Shown in pieces: positions 6,879-13,653 of a stretch of DNA of 13,653 nt (positions within the stretch are counted from its first letter, which is position 1; each line of letters begins with the position of its first letter). Source of the stretch: Bacteroidota bacterium (GTDB lineage Bacteria > Bacteroidota > Bacteroidia > Chitinophagales > Chitinophagaceae); NCBI GenBank assembly GCA_023409675.1, contig JAEYRC010000070.1:1-13653 (forward strand). The letters are read 5' to 3'. The notes beneath the pieces are model-generated. The model worked only from the letters and a program-made list of their open reading frames with translations, was not told the DNA's origin and did not search any database. A program made the translations under genes and the position numbers.

Positions 6879-6879
6879 T

Positions 6880-8046
6880 ATGTTGTCTTCATCGGAACGC
6901 ACGATTGTGCACATGGATCTGGATTCTTTTTTCGTTAGTGTGGAGTGCCTGAAAAATCCCAGACTTCATGGTCTTCCCCTGCTGGTAGGCGGCAGCAGCG
7001 ACAGGGCAGTTGTTGCAGCGTGCAGCTATGAGGCCCGCAAGTTTGGTATACGCTCGGCCATGCCCATGAAGTTTGCCAAAAGGCTTTGTCCGCATGCGGT
7101 GATAATTGGTGGCGACATGGAACACTACAGCAAATTCTCTGAACTGGTTACCGAAGTGATCGCCTCGGAAGTTCCGGTTTATGAGAAAAGCAGTATTGAT
7201 GAATTTTATATTGACCTGACCGGAATGGACCGGTTTTACGGATGCCAGACATTTACGGACGGCCTGCGAAAAAAGATCATGAAGGAATCGGGGCTGCCGA
7301 TCTCCTATGGAATGTCGGTGAATAAGCTGGTCAGTAAGGTTGCCACGGATGAAGCCAAACCCAACGGCCAGCTTAGCATTCAGCGGGGTTATGAGAAAGA
7401 TTTCCTCGCGCCATTACCGGTAGAAAAAATACCGATGGTTGGTCAGCAGACAGCCAGCCTGCTGCGCAGGATGGGCGTGGAAACCGTCAAAACCCTGAGT
7501 GATATTCCGGTCAGTTACCTTCAGAACCTGTTGGGAAAAAACGGGATAGAATTATGGCGACGTTCCAACGGAATTGACGACAGCCCTGTAATCCCCTATC
7601 ACCATCAAAAAAGCATCAGTACAGAAAATACGTTTCAGCAGGATACCATTGATATTGATTTTCTGCTGGCCCAACTGGTACGGATGACCGAAACGATCGG
7701 GTTTGAACTGAGGCGCCAGAGCAAACTTACGGGATGTATTTCCGTGAAAATCCGCTATGCCGATTTTAATACGGTCAATCGTCAGGTACGCATTGCTTAT
7801 ACGGCATCTGACCGGGTGATCCTCAGCAATGTAAAGATGCTGTTTGAAAAGTTATACGACCGGCGTTTGCTGGTAAGGCTGGTGGGCGTGCGTTTTACCC
7901 ACCTGGTTCCCGGCAATTACCAGATCAGTTTATTCGATGAAACCAATGAAATGATCAGGCTCTACCAGGCTATGGACGGTATCCGCAACCGCTTCGGTAC
8001 TGCACTGATCTCCACCGCAAGAACGGTAGATCTACCGGAAAAATAA
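6880..8046 (+). CDS. dinB: DNA polymerase IV, Y-family translesion polymerase
   Basis: The 388-residue protein shows the Y-family order. The palm has MDLDSFF (12-18), catalytic D13 and steric-gate Phe18. YEARKFGIRSAMP (50-62) lies in the fingers. SSIDEFYIDLTG (104-115) carries D107/E108. The thumb helix-hairpin-helix region begins at IPMVG (184-188), and the little-finger domain follows (about 243-345). All catalytic carboxylates are intact, so it should be an active error-prone polymerase, unlike ImuB, which has lost them. QISLF (348-352) is a close match to the beta-clamp-binding QLxLF motif. It is followed by 36 more residues (LYQAMDGIRNRFG...), as in some long DinB or UvrX-like proteins, whereas E. 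coli DinB ends at its clamp motif. The start at 6880 is preferred because the next Met is inside the catalytic motif. The stop is 4 bases before dnaE, so the pair is an operon. Confidence 0.95.
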   Translation: MLSSSERTIVHMDLDSFFVSVECLKNPRLHGLPLLVGGSSDRAVVAACSYEARKFGIRSAMPMKFAKRLCPHAVIIGGDMEHYSKFSELVTEVIASEVPVYEKSSIDEFYIDLTGMDRFYGCQTFTDGLRKKIMKESGLPISYGMSVNKLVSKVATDEAKPNGQLSIQRGYEKDFLAPLPVEKIPMVGQQTASLLRRMGVETVKTLSDIPVSYLQNLLGKNGIELWRRSNGIDDSPVIPYHHQKSISTENTFQQDTIDIDFLLAQLVRMTETIGFELRRQSKLTGCISVKIRYADFNTVNRQVRIAYTASDRVILSNVKMLFEKLYDRRLLVRLVGVRFTHLVPGNYQISLFDETNEMIRLYQAMDGIRNRFGTALISTARTVDLPEK

Positions 8047-8050
8047 CTTC

Positions 8051-10978
8051 ATGTACCTCAATTGTAAAACATATTTCAGTTTCCGATACGGCATTTTCTC
8101 CACCAGGGAACTGGTTGATCAGGCTGTAGATGCCGGTGCCAGTGTACTGGCGCTGACAAACATTAACAGCACCTGCGATATCTGGGACTTTGTACAATTC
8201 TGCTCCGAAAAAAAAATCAAACCCATTGCCGGGGCGGAGATCCGGAATGACAACCGCCTGCTGTATATTATGCTGGCGAAAAACAATTCCGGTTTTGCCG
8301 TCATCAACCGCTTCCTGAGCATCCATCTGCAACAAAAAAAGGATTTTCCCGCTAAGCCTGATTATCATCATGATGTATGGGTGATCTATCCTCTAGGGAC
8401 AACCGAACCCGATGCATTAAATGCCAATGAACTGCTTGGTATTGCTCCCTGGGAAATCAACCGCTTATATGGCATGAATATATCGGCTTACAGCGCTAAG
8501 CTGGTAATCCGGCAGCCGGTAACGTTCAACGATAAAACCGGCTTTAACCTGCACCGGCTGCTGCGGGCTATCGACAGAAATATTCTGCTTAGCCGGCAGG
8601 ACCCTGAGGATATTGCCTGTATTGAGGAAACATTTGTTGCCCAGGCTGAACTGATGAAAGCCTTCAGCCGCTACCCCGGTATTATCACCAATACCCTGCA
8701 GGTTATGGAAAGCTGTTCGGTAAGCATGGATTATTTCACGGATAAGAATAAGAAAACCTTCAGCGCCAGCACTGAAGACGACAGGATCTTGCTGGAGAAA
8801 CTTGCTCTCGACGGATTGAAACAACGCTTTGGTGTTGCACATACAGAAGCCCGGCACCGCGTGCTGCGTGAGTTGAAGATCATCAATGACCTGGGATTCA
8901 ATGCGTATTTTCTGATCACCTGGGATATTATCCGCTATGCGCAAAGCCGTGGCTTCTTTTATGTTGGCCGGGGCAGCGGCGCGAACTCGATTGTAGCCTA
9001 TTGCTTAAGGATTACTGATGTAAATCCTATCGACCTCGACCTCTATTTTGAACGTTTTCTGAATCCCTACCGGACAAGCCCACCCGATTTTGATATCGAC
9101 TTCAGCTGGAAAGACCGCGATGAGGTGATCGATTATGTGTTCAAGCGCTATGGTCGCGAACATGTTGCATTGCTGGGTATGTACACCACATTTCAGCACA
9201 ACGCGATCATTCGTGAACTATCGAAGGTTTTTGGTTTGCCCAAGCATGAAACCGACGCGCTGCTGGCCAAACCCGATCATGATTTCAGCGAAGATAAAAT
9301 TCAGCGACTCATTATGCGCTATGGGCGCATGCTTAAAAACTTTCCCAATCACTTAAGCATACATCCCGGCGGAATGCTGATCAGTGAGGAACCCATCTAC
9401 GCCTACTGTGCTGTTGAACTGCCGCCCAAAGGATTCTGTACCGTTCAGGCTGATATGTTCCTGGCCGAAAAGATCGGTTTGTATAAACTGGATATTCTGA
9501 GCCAGCGGGGACTCGGTCATATTAAGGATACACTCGAACTGGTAAAAGATAACCAGGGTATTCATATCGATATTCATCGTATTGAAGACTTCAAAAAGGA
9601 TCCGCATGTAGCGGCCCGCATACGAAAAGCAGATACGATCGGTTGCTTTTATATTGAAAGTCCGGCTATGCGCCAGCTTCTGCTGAAACTGGAATGTGAT
9701 GATTACATCACCCTGGTGGCAGCGAGTTCCATTATTCGCCCGGGAGTATCCCAAAGTGGTATGATGCGGCAATATATTTACCGCTATCATCATCCCGATA
9801 AATTTGATTACCTCCATCCAAAAATGAAAGAACTGCTGGAGGAAACCTATGGCGTAATGGTGTACCAGGAAGATGTGATCAAAATTGCCCACCATTTTGC
9901 CGGGCTTGATATGGGAGAAGCCGACATTTTACGCCGGGCAATGAGTGGCAAATACCGCGGCCGTAAAGAGTTCGAACATATCCGGGATAAGTTTTTTATA
10001 AACTGCAGGGAAAGAGGCTATTCGGCAGAATTGTCGGCCGAGGTATGGCGTCAGATCGAAAGTTTTGGCGGATATTCTTTTTCCAAAGCGCACTCCGCCA
10101 GTTTTGCCGTTGAAAGCTACCAGAGTCTTTTTCTGAAAACCCATTACCCCCTCGAATTCATGGTTGGCGTGATCAATAATTTTGGTGGATTCTATACCAC
10201 CGAATTATATGTACATGAATTGAAGCGCCTGGGCGGAGAAATACAGGCACCCTGTCTGAACAACAGTACATGGCTGACCCGTATCAGCGGCAGGACCGTC
10301 TATCTCGGCTTCATCCATGTTCAGCATCTTGAAGAAAATTTTGTTCAGGACGTCCTTGAAAAAAGATCCTGCTCAGGGCTTTATACCGGCCTGGAAGATT
10401 TTATAGAACGTACAGGCAGCAATCCGGAACAACTGAATATCCTTATCCGCATCGGCGCCTTCCGCTTTACCGGCAAAACCAAAAAGGAATTACTCTGGCA
10501 TGCCAATTTCGTTTTGAAAAAAACGAAAGACCGCATACCGGTATCCAACGGTTTATTTCATGAAGCGCCGGTAAATTTTGCCCTACCTGAACTGAGTGTG
10601 CATCCACTGGATGACGCGTTTGATGAAATTGAACTTTTGGGTTTTCCGCTCTGTGACGTATTCTTATTGTCTGAAGAGCAGCCGGAGAATTATTGTTATG
10701 CAGCCGATCTGGCGAATAATCTGCATAAGGAAATTACCATACTTGCCTACTATATTACCTATAAACCTGTACGAACGAGTAAGGGAGAGATGATGTATTT
10801 CGGCACTTTTCTCGACGGACATGGAGATTGGCTCGATACCGTACATTTTCCCGACAGCGCCCGCACACCCCTGCAGGGAAAAGGCTTTTACCTGTTACGG
10901 GGTAAGGTGGTGGAAGAATTTAATGTGTATAGCCTGGAAGTACGGTACCTGAAAAAAACCGGCATAAAAAACACCTGA
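8051..10978 (+). CDS. dnaE: DnaE-type DNA polymerase III alpha subunit, short error-prone-like form
   Basis: At 975 residues it is shorter than replicative DnaE (about 1,160) and close to DnaE2-type enzymes. The C-family polymerase core is intact: VGRGSGANS (305-313), PDFDIDF (345-351) with D346/D348/D350, and the third catalytic Asp D481 in LYKLDIL (477-483). Also present are IIRPG (561-565), YQEDVIKIA (605-613) with GEADILRRAM (622-631), and GGYSFSKAHSASFA (673-686). The N-terminal PHP domain has lost its metal ligands: LNCKT (3-7) stands where HLHVHS is usual, and TNI (36-38) where TDH is usual, so it should have no proofreading or phosphatase activity. An OB-fold-like segment remains near 893-965 (KEITILAYYIT...). 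I see no clamp motif at the C-terminus. Co-translation with dinB suggests a joint translesion or mutagenesis role, with the cell's main dnaE elsewhere. This is probably not the replicative polymerase. Confidence 0.92.
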   Translation: MYLNCKTYFSFRYGIFSTRELVDQAVDAGASVLALTNINSTCDIWDFVQFCSEKKIKPIAGAEIRNDNRLLYIMLAKNNSGFAVINRFLSIHLQQKKDFPAKPDYHHDVWVIYPLGTTEPDALNANELLGIAPWEINRLYGMNISAYSAKLVIRQPVTFNDKTGFNLHRLLRAIDRNILLSRQDPEDIACIEETFVAQAELMKAFSRYPGIITNTLQVMESCSVSMDYFTDKNKKTFSASTEDDRILLEKLALDGLKQRFGVAHTEARHRVLRELKIINDLGFNAYFLITWDIIRYAQSRGFFYVGRGSGANSIVAYCLRITDVNPIDLDLYFERFLNPYRTSPPDFDIDFSWKDRDEVIDYVFKRYGREHVALLGMYTTFQHNAIIRELSKVFGLPKHETDALLAKPDHDFSEDKIQRLIMRYGRMLKNFPNHLSIHPGGMLISEEPIYAYCAVELPPKGFCTVQADMFLAEKIGLYKLDILSQRGLGHIKDTLELVKDNQGIHIDIHRIEDFKKDPHVAARIRKADTIGCFYIESPAMRQLLLKLECDDYITLVAASSIIRPGVSQSGMMRQYIYRYHHPDKFDYLHPKMKELLEETYGVMVYQEDVIKIAHHFAGLDMGEADILRRAMSGKYRGRKEFEHIRDKFFINCRERGYSAELSAEVWRQIESFGGYSFSKAHSASFAVESYQSLFLKTHYPLEFMVGVINNFGGFYTTELYVHELKRLGGEIQAPCLNNSTWLTRISGRTVYLGFIHVQHLEENFVQDVLEKRSCSGLYTGLEDFIERTGSNPEQLNILIRIGAFRFTGKTKKELLWHANFVLKKTKDRIPVSNGLFHEAPVNFALPELSVHPLDDAFDEIELLGFPLCDVFLLSEEQPENYCYAADLANNLHKEITILAYYITYKPVRTSKGEMMYFGTFLDGHGDWLDTVHFPDSARTPLQGKGFYLLRGKVVEEFNVYSLEVRYLKKTGIKNT

Positions 10979-11048
10979 TGATTTGAAAGACCTTCTGATT
11001 CAATTGTACTGATTTGTTGCCTGCATAATCAATGCACATTTAAGTCTT

Positions 11049-11092
11049 AAAAAAAACTGCGGAATGAACTGATCACTCAGCTCATTCCGCAG
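11049..11092 (-). terminator. Rho-independent terminator of the amidohydrolase operon
   Basis: Arms CTGCGGAATGA (11057-11067) and TCATTCCGCAG (11082-11092) continue inward through CTGA/TCAG to a TCAC tetraloop in the plus-strand sequence. In the minus RNA the one non-Watson-Crick position (11068/11081) is a G-U pair, giving a 16-bp stem followed by eight U (11056-11049). It lies about 30 bases after the amidohydrolase stop. On the plus strand the stem is followed by CCATTAAAAG, so it is a poor terminator for dnaE. Confidence 0.88.
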
Positions 11093-11122
11093 CCATTAAA
11101 AGTTATCCAATTCAGCTAACGA

Positions 11123-12430
11123 TTACAATCCGTATTTGGAATTATAGCGTTCGTTTAGTTGCTTATGTTTATCATCCAGCGATATGGCTCTGCCCTGAAT
11201 AAACGCATGGGTGATAACACTGCTGCGCATATCCAGAATATCACCTTTGCTGATCACAATATTGGCATCTTTACCAGCTTCCAGCGAACCGGTGCGGTCG
11301 GCTATACCCAGGATTTTTGCTGTATTAAGGGTGATAGCTGACAGGGCCTCTTCTTTCGACAGCCCGTAAGACGCGGCTGTTCCCGCGTTGAAAGAAATGT
11401 TCCGGCCACGGTTATGACTGTCTTCATCACCGATACTGAACAATACACCGGCTTTCTGCAAAATGGCGGGCGTTTTGAAGGGCTGGTCAATATCATCATC
11501 GATCATGGTAGGCAGACTATGCATCTGCGCCAGGATCACCGGAATATTATGCTTTTTCAGCAGGTCAGGAATCTGATAGCTTTCACTACCTCCAACAATC
11601 ACTACATCAAATCCGAAATCCTTAACAAAATCCACCGCGATAAGCATTTCCTTAACCAGGTTGCAATGCACATACAGTTTTTTGGATTTATCAAACAGAC
11701 CTTTGATTGATTCCGCTTTCAGGTCAATTTTCTCCGGACGGGCCTGTTTATTGTATAATTCAGCACTGCGGAAATATGCCTTCAGGGTTTCGATCCTGTC
11801 GAGCGCGTTTTGCAACCTGTCGCCCGACTGTTGAGCTCCGGTAAAAGCGGCGAAAGGATTCGGCCGGTTCAACAGGCTTGGCAGGTTGATGTGGATGCCG
11901 CCATCCATATGGTAAGCCGCATCTTCCCAGTTCCAGGCATCGAGTTGCACAATACTTGAGGTGCCACTGATCAGTCCGCCGGCAGGAACCACCTGTGCCA
12001 GCAGAACACCATTCGAGCGAACGGTATTGATGATCTTCGACTCCGCATTATAAGCGACAATGGAACGCACATTCGGATTCATATCACCCAACTCGGCAAA
12101 GTCGTTGGTAGCCCTTGTACCGGCACCCACTTCCATGATTCCCATCCGGGAATTGGGCAGTATCAGTCCGGGATATACATGCGCGCCCGCGGCATCGATC
12201 GTTTTTGCCCCGGCCGGAACTGTTGCTCCGGTGCCTGCATAGCTGATCTTTCCATTTTCGAATAAGACCGTTCCGTTCTGATGAACGGTGCCATTACCTA
12301 CGTGCACCGTACCATTAATTATCGCTGTAACGCCTTTCGTGGCGGGGGCAGGATATACATTGTCCTGTGCTCTAACGGCCATGCTCAGTGTACCGAACAG
12401 CACAGATAAAAAACCGATTCTCTTTAGCAT
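11123..12430 (-). CDS. Secreted amidohydrolase-family protein lacking the HxH metal motif
   Basis: The 435-residue protein has a Sec signal peptide (about 1-21, MLKRIGFLSVLFGTLSMAVRA), so it is periplasmic or secreted. The composite amidohydrolase fold is clear: an N-terminal beta-sandwich (INGTVHVGNG, FENGKISYAG), the PGLI hinge (87-90), the barrel, and a C-terminal SLEAGKDANIVI (382-393) with an upstream ITLNTAKILGIADRTG. After PGLI, active members have DxHxH; this protein reads LPNSRMG (91-97), so the first two metal ligands are missing. H255 (YVHC) and D335 (SIGDED) remain, while the second-His region reads GGSESY (280-285). I recall a Bacteroidota subfamily with PNT or PNS at this site, so the loss may be ancestral. 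It lies 25 bases downstream of a related gene that keeps HxH, probably in one transcript. It may be non-catalytic or a partner subunit. The substrate is unknown. Confidence 0.88.
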   Translation of the reverse strand: MLKRIGFLSVLFGTLSMAVRAQDNVYPAPATKGVTAIINGTVHVGNGTVHQNGTVLFENGKISYAGTGATVPAGAKTIDAAGAHVYPGLILPNSRMGIMEVGAGTRATNDFAELGDMNPNVRSIVAYNAESKIINTVRSNGVLLAQVVPAGGLISGTSSIVQLDAWNWEDAAYHMDGGIHINLPSLLNRPNPFAAFTGAQQSGDRLQNALDRIETLKAYFRSAELYNKQARPEKIDLKAESIKGLFDKSKKLYVHCNLVKEMLIAVDFVKDFGFDVVIVGGSESYQIPDLLKKHNIPVILAQMHSLPTMIDDDIDQPFKTPAILQKAGVLFSIGDEDSHNRGRNISFNAGTAASYGLSKEEALSAITLNTAKILGIADRTGSLEAGKDANIVISKGDILDMRSSVITHAFIQGRAISLDDKHKQLNERYNSKYGL

Positions 12431-12455
12431 AAAAAATATTTAGCAATTAGTTGAT

Positions 12456-13653
12456 TCAATTCAGTTCATCAGCATCCACTACCAGCAATCCGTGGCTGTG
12501 CAGGTGATCGCTGCAGGTATGCATAATTTCCATACTTGCCCTTCCCGCCTGAACAGGTGCACCGGAACGTTTTTCACCAAGCATTTTATTGATAAGACGG
12601 CTGCGTTCCTGGCGGATATTTTCGCGCAGTTGCAGGTCTTTTTCGCGGTCGAAATACACGATTCCATCAACCAGTGTCTTTTCGGCACGCGCGTATATGC
12701 TCAGCGGATTATCAGACCACAATACGATATCGGCATCTTTACCGGCTTTGAGACTGCCTACCCTGTCGGCCACATGCAGCATGGTTGCCGGATTGAGGGT
12801 TACCATTTTAAGGGCATCCTCTTCACTCATACCGCCATACTTAACGCTTTTAGCCGCTTCCTGGTTCAGCCTCCTGGCCATCTCCGCATCATCGGAATTG
12901 ATCGCTACATTCAGCCCCACTTTCGTCATGATGGTTGGGTTATAGGGAATCGCGTCCATTACCTCATTCTTGTACGACCACCAGTCTGCAAATGTTGATG
13001 CTGCCGCTCCGTGTTCTTTCATCTTGTCGGCCACTTTATAACCTTCAAGAATATGCGTAAACGTATTGAACTTGAAACCATATTTTTCAGCGGCACGCAT
13101 GGCTGCTGTGATTTCACTTTGAACATAGGAGTGACAGGTGATGAAGCGTTGCTGATCAAGGATCTCCACCAGGGCATCCAGTTCCAGGTCTCTGCGAACA
13201 TGAATTGGTGTAGCGCCGCGTTTCTTATTATTCGCTTCGGCTTCCGCAAGCTGCTGCTTGTATAAAACAGCACGAGCAAATGCATCTTGCAATACCTGCT
13301 CTACGCCCATACGCGTGTCGGGATAACGAACATTATTGGATGAAGTGGTTCGCTTAACATTTTCACCAAGTGCAAACTTGATAAAGCCCGGCCAGTTTTT
13401 GAATTTGATATCTTCATCGTTAGCGCCCCAGCGCAGTTTGATCAACTGCGTTTGTCCGCCAATGGTATTGGCCGATCCATGCAGGATATGCGAAGAGGTT
13501 ACACCACCACTTAGCTGGCGATAAATATTGATATCATCAGGGTTCAGGTTATCTGCAATACGTACCTCTGACGTTACAGACTGCCCGCCTTCATTGATGG
13601 AAGACACGGCAATATGAGAGTGTTCATCAATTATTCCCGCGGTAACATGTTTG
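12456..13653 (-). CDS. Amidohydrolase-family protein with intact metal site, 5' end cut by window edge
   Basis: The 398 visible residues run from the right edge to the stop at 12456. The frame continues past the GTG at 13607, which is internal, because DEHSHIA with the metal-binding HxH is encoded just upstream (HxH codons 13614-13622). Further ligands, numbered from the first visible residue, are H174 (ITCHS), H200 (THILEG) and D254 or D255 (INSDD), so the metal site looks complete. The C-terminal SLKAGKDADIVLWSDNPL matches the imidazolonepropionase/dihydroorotase-like subgroup of secreted amidohydrolases. The C-terminus carries a His/Cys cluster (IMHTCSDHLHSHG) that might bind metal. It is upstream of, and probably co-transcribed with, the HxH-less paralogue. 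Family members are often cyclic-dipeptide, isoaspartyl or Xaa-Pro hydrolases; the substrate here cannot be assigned. Confidence 0.9.
   Translation of the reverse strand, partial: KHVTAGIIDEHSHIAVSSINEGGQSVTSEVRIADNLNPDDINIYRQLSGGVTSSHILHGSANTIGGQTQLIKLRWGANDEDIKFKNWPGFIKFALGENVKRTTSSNNVRYPDTRMGVEQVLQDAFARAVLYKQQLAEAEANNKKRGATPIHVRRDLELDALVEILDQQRFITCHSYVQSEITAAMRAAEKYGFKFNTFTHILEGYKVADKMKEHGAAASTFADWWSYKNEVMDAIPYNPTIMTKVGLNVAINSDDAEMARRLNQEAAKSVKYGGMSEEDALKMVTLNPATMLHVADRVGSLKAGKDADIVLWSDNPLSIYARAEKTLVDGIVYFDREKDLQLRENIRQERSRLINKMLGEKRSGAPVQAGRASMEIMHTCSDHLHSHGLLVVDADELN

Larger units (their letters stand above)
6482..6879. other. Intergenic region between divergent response-regulator and dinB operons
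   Basis: These 398 bases hold no gene I can support. They must contain promoters for both divergent operons, but I found no full TTTG-N20-TAnnTTTG match on either strand. They do contain two palindromes (6796-6807 and 6843-6855), a hairpin abutting the dinB start (6861-6878), and one 39-codon frame (6711-6830). Longer frames that cross this region antisense to the response regulator look spurious. Confidence 0.6.

Noticed and set aside
9446..9460. QADMF in the DnaE (residues 466-470), identical to the clamp-binding pentapeptide known near the C-terminus of E. coli DnaE
   Set aside because: It sits just before catalytic Asp481, in a core segment that aligns with the 'TQxDxxD' stretch of DnaE polymerases. 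In the fold this is not an exposed C-terminal tail, so the match is probably coincidence.
1..13653. Search by eye for CRISPR arrays, tRNA genes, transposases, phage genes or toxin-antitoxin pairs
   Set aside because: No regularly spaced repeats, cloverleaf-like sequences, transposase motifs or paired small toxin-like genes were seen. The defence-system idea has no support in this window.

Overview
The window looks like chromosomal DNA of a Bacteroidota bacterium, most likely in or near the Chitinophagaceae. The evidence is a carboxypeptidase-regulatory-domain plus 14-905-type outer-membrane barrel protein, tandem stand-alone response regulators with DDD acidic pockets, a DUF3606-like small protein, secreted tandem amidohydrolases, moderate GC, and no strong Shine-Dalgarno sequences before the starts. 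It contains no rRNA, tRNA, CRISPR array, insertion sequence or phage gene that I can see.

Left part (1-5151): the N-terminal 141 residues of a metallo-beta-lactamase-fold-like protein whose metal ligands all appear lost (minus strand, runs off the left edge). Divergent from it is a GH18 glycosidase lipoprotein (+), whose stop overlaps the stop of a convergent Gfo/Idh/MocA oxidoreductase of the glucose-fructose-oxidoreductase type (-). Divergent from the oxidoreductase is an 801-residue outer-membrane barrel protein (+).

Middle part (5152-6879): three small minus-strand genes. A DUF3606-like protein has its own promoter-like sequence. Two paralogous single-domain response regulators follow, ended by a Rho-independent terminator at 5506-5538. 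About 400 bases without a convincing gene then separate them from the next operon and hold several short palindromes.

Right part (6880-13653): a two-gene plus-strand operon joins a catalytically intact Y-family polymerase (dinB) to a short DnaE-type polymerase with an eroded PHP domain. This looks like a two-component translesion 'mutasome' analogous to ImuB-DnaE2 but without ImuA. In this pair only the DinB partner shows a recognisable clamp-binding motif. Facing it is a minus-strand pair of secreted amidohydrolases ending at a strong terminator (11049-11092). The upstream one, cut by the right edge, keeps the metal-binding HxH. The downstream one has lost it.

The DinB-DnaE pair is the part most worth follow-up. 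The 'dead' paralogues (MBL-like protein, second amidohydrolase, PHP domain) are a recurring theme. All family calls were made by eye from translated sequence, with no database search.
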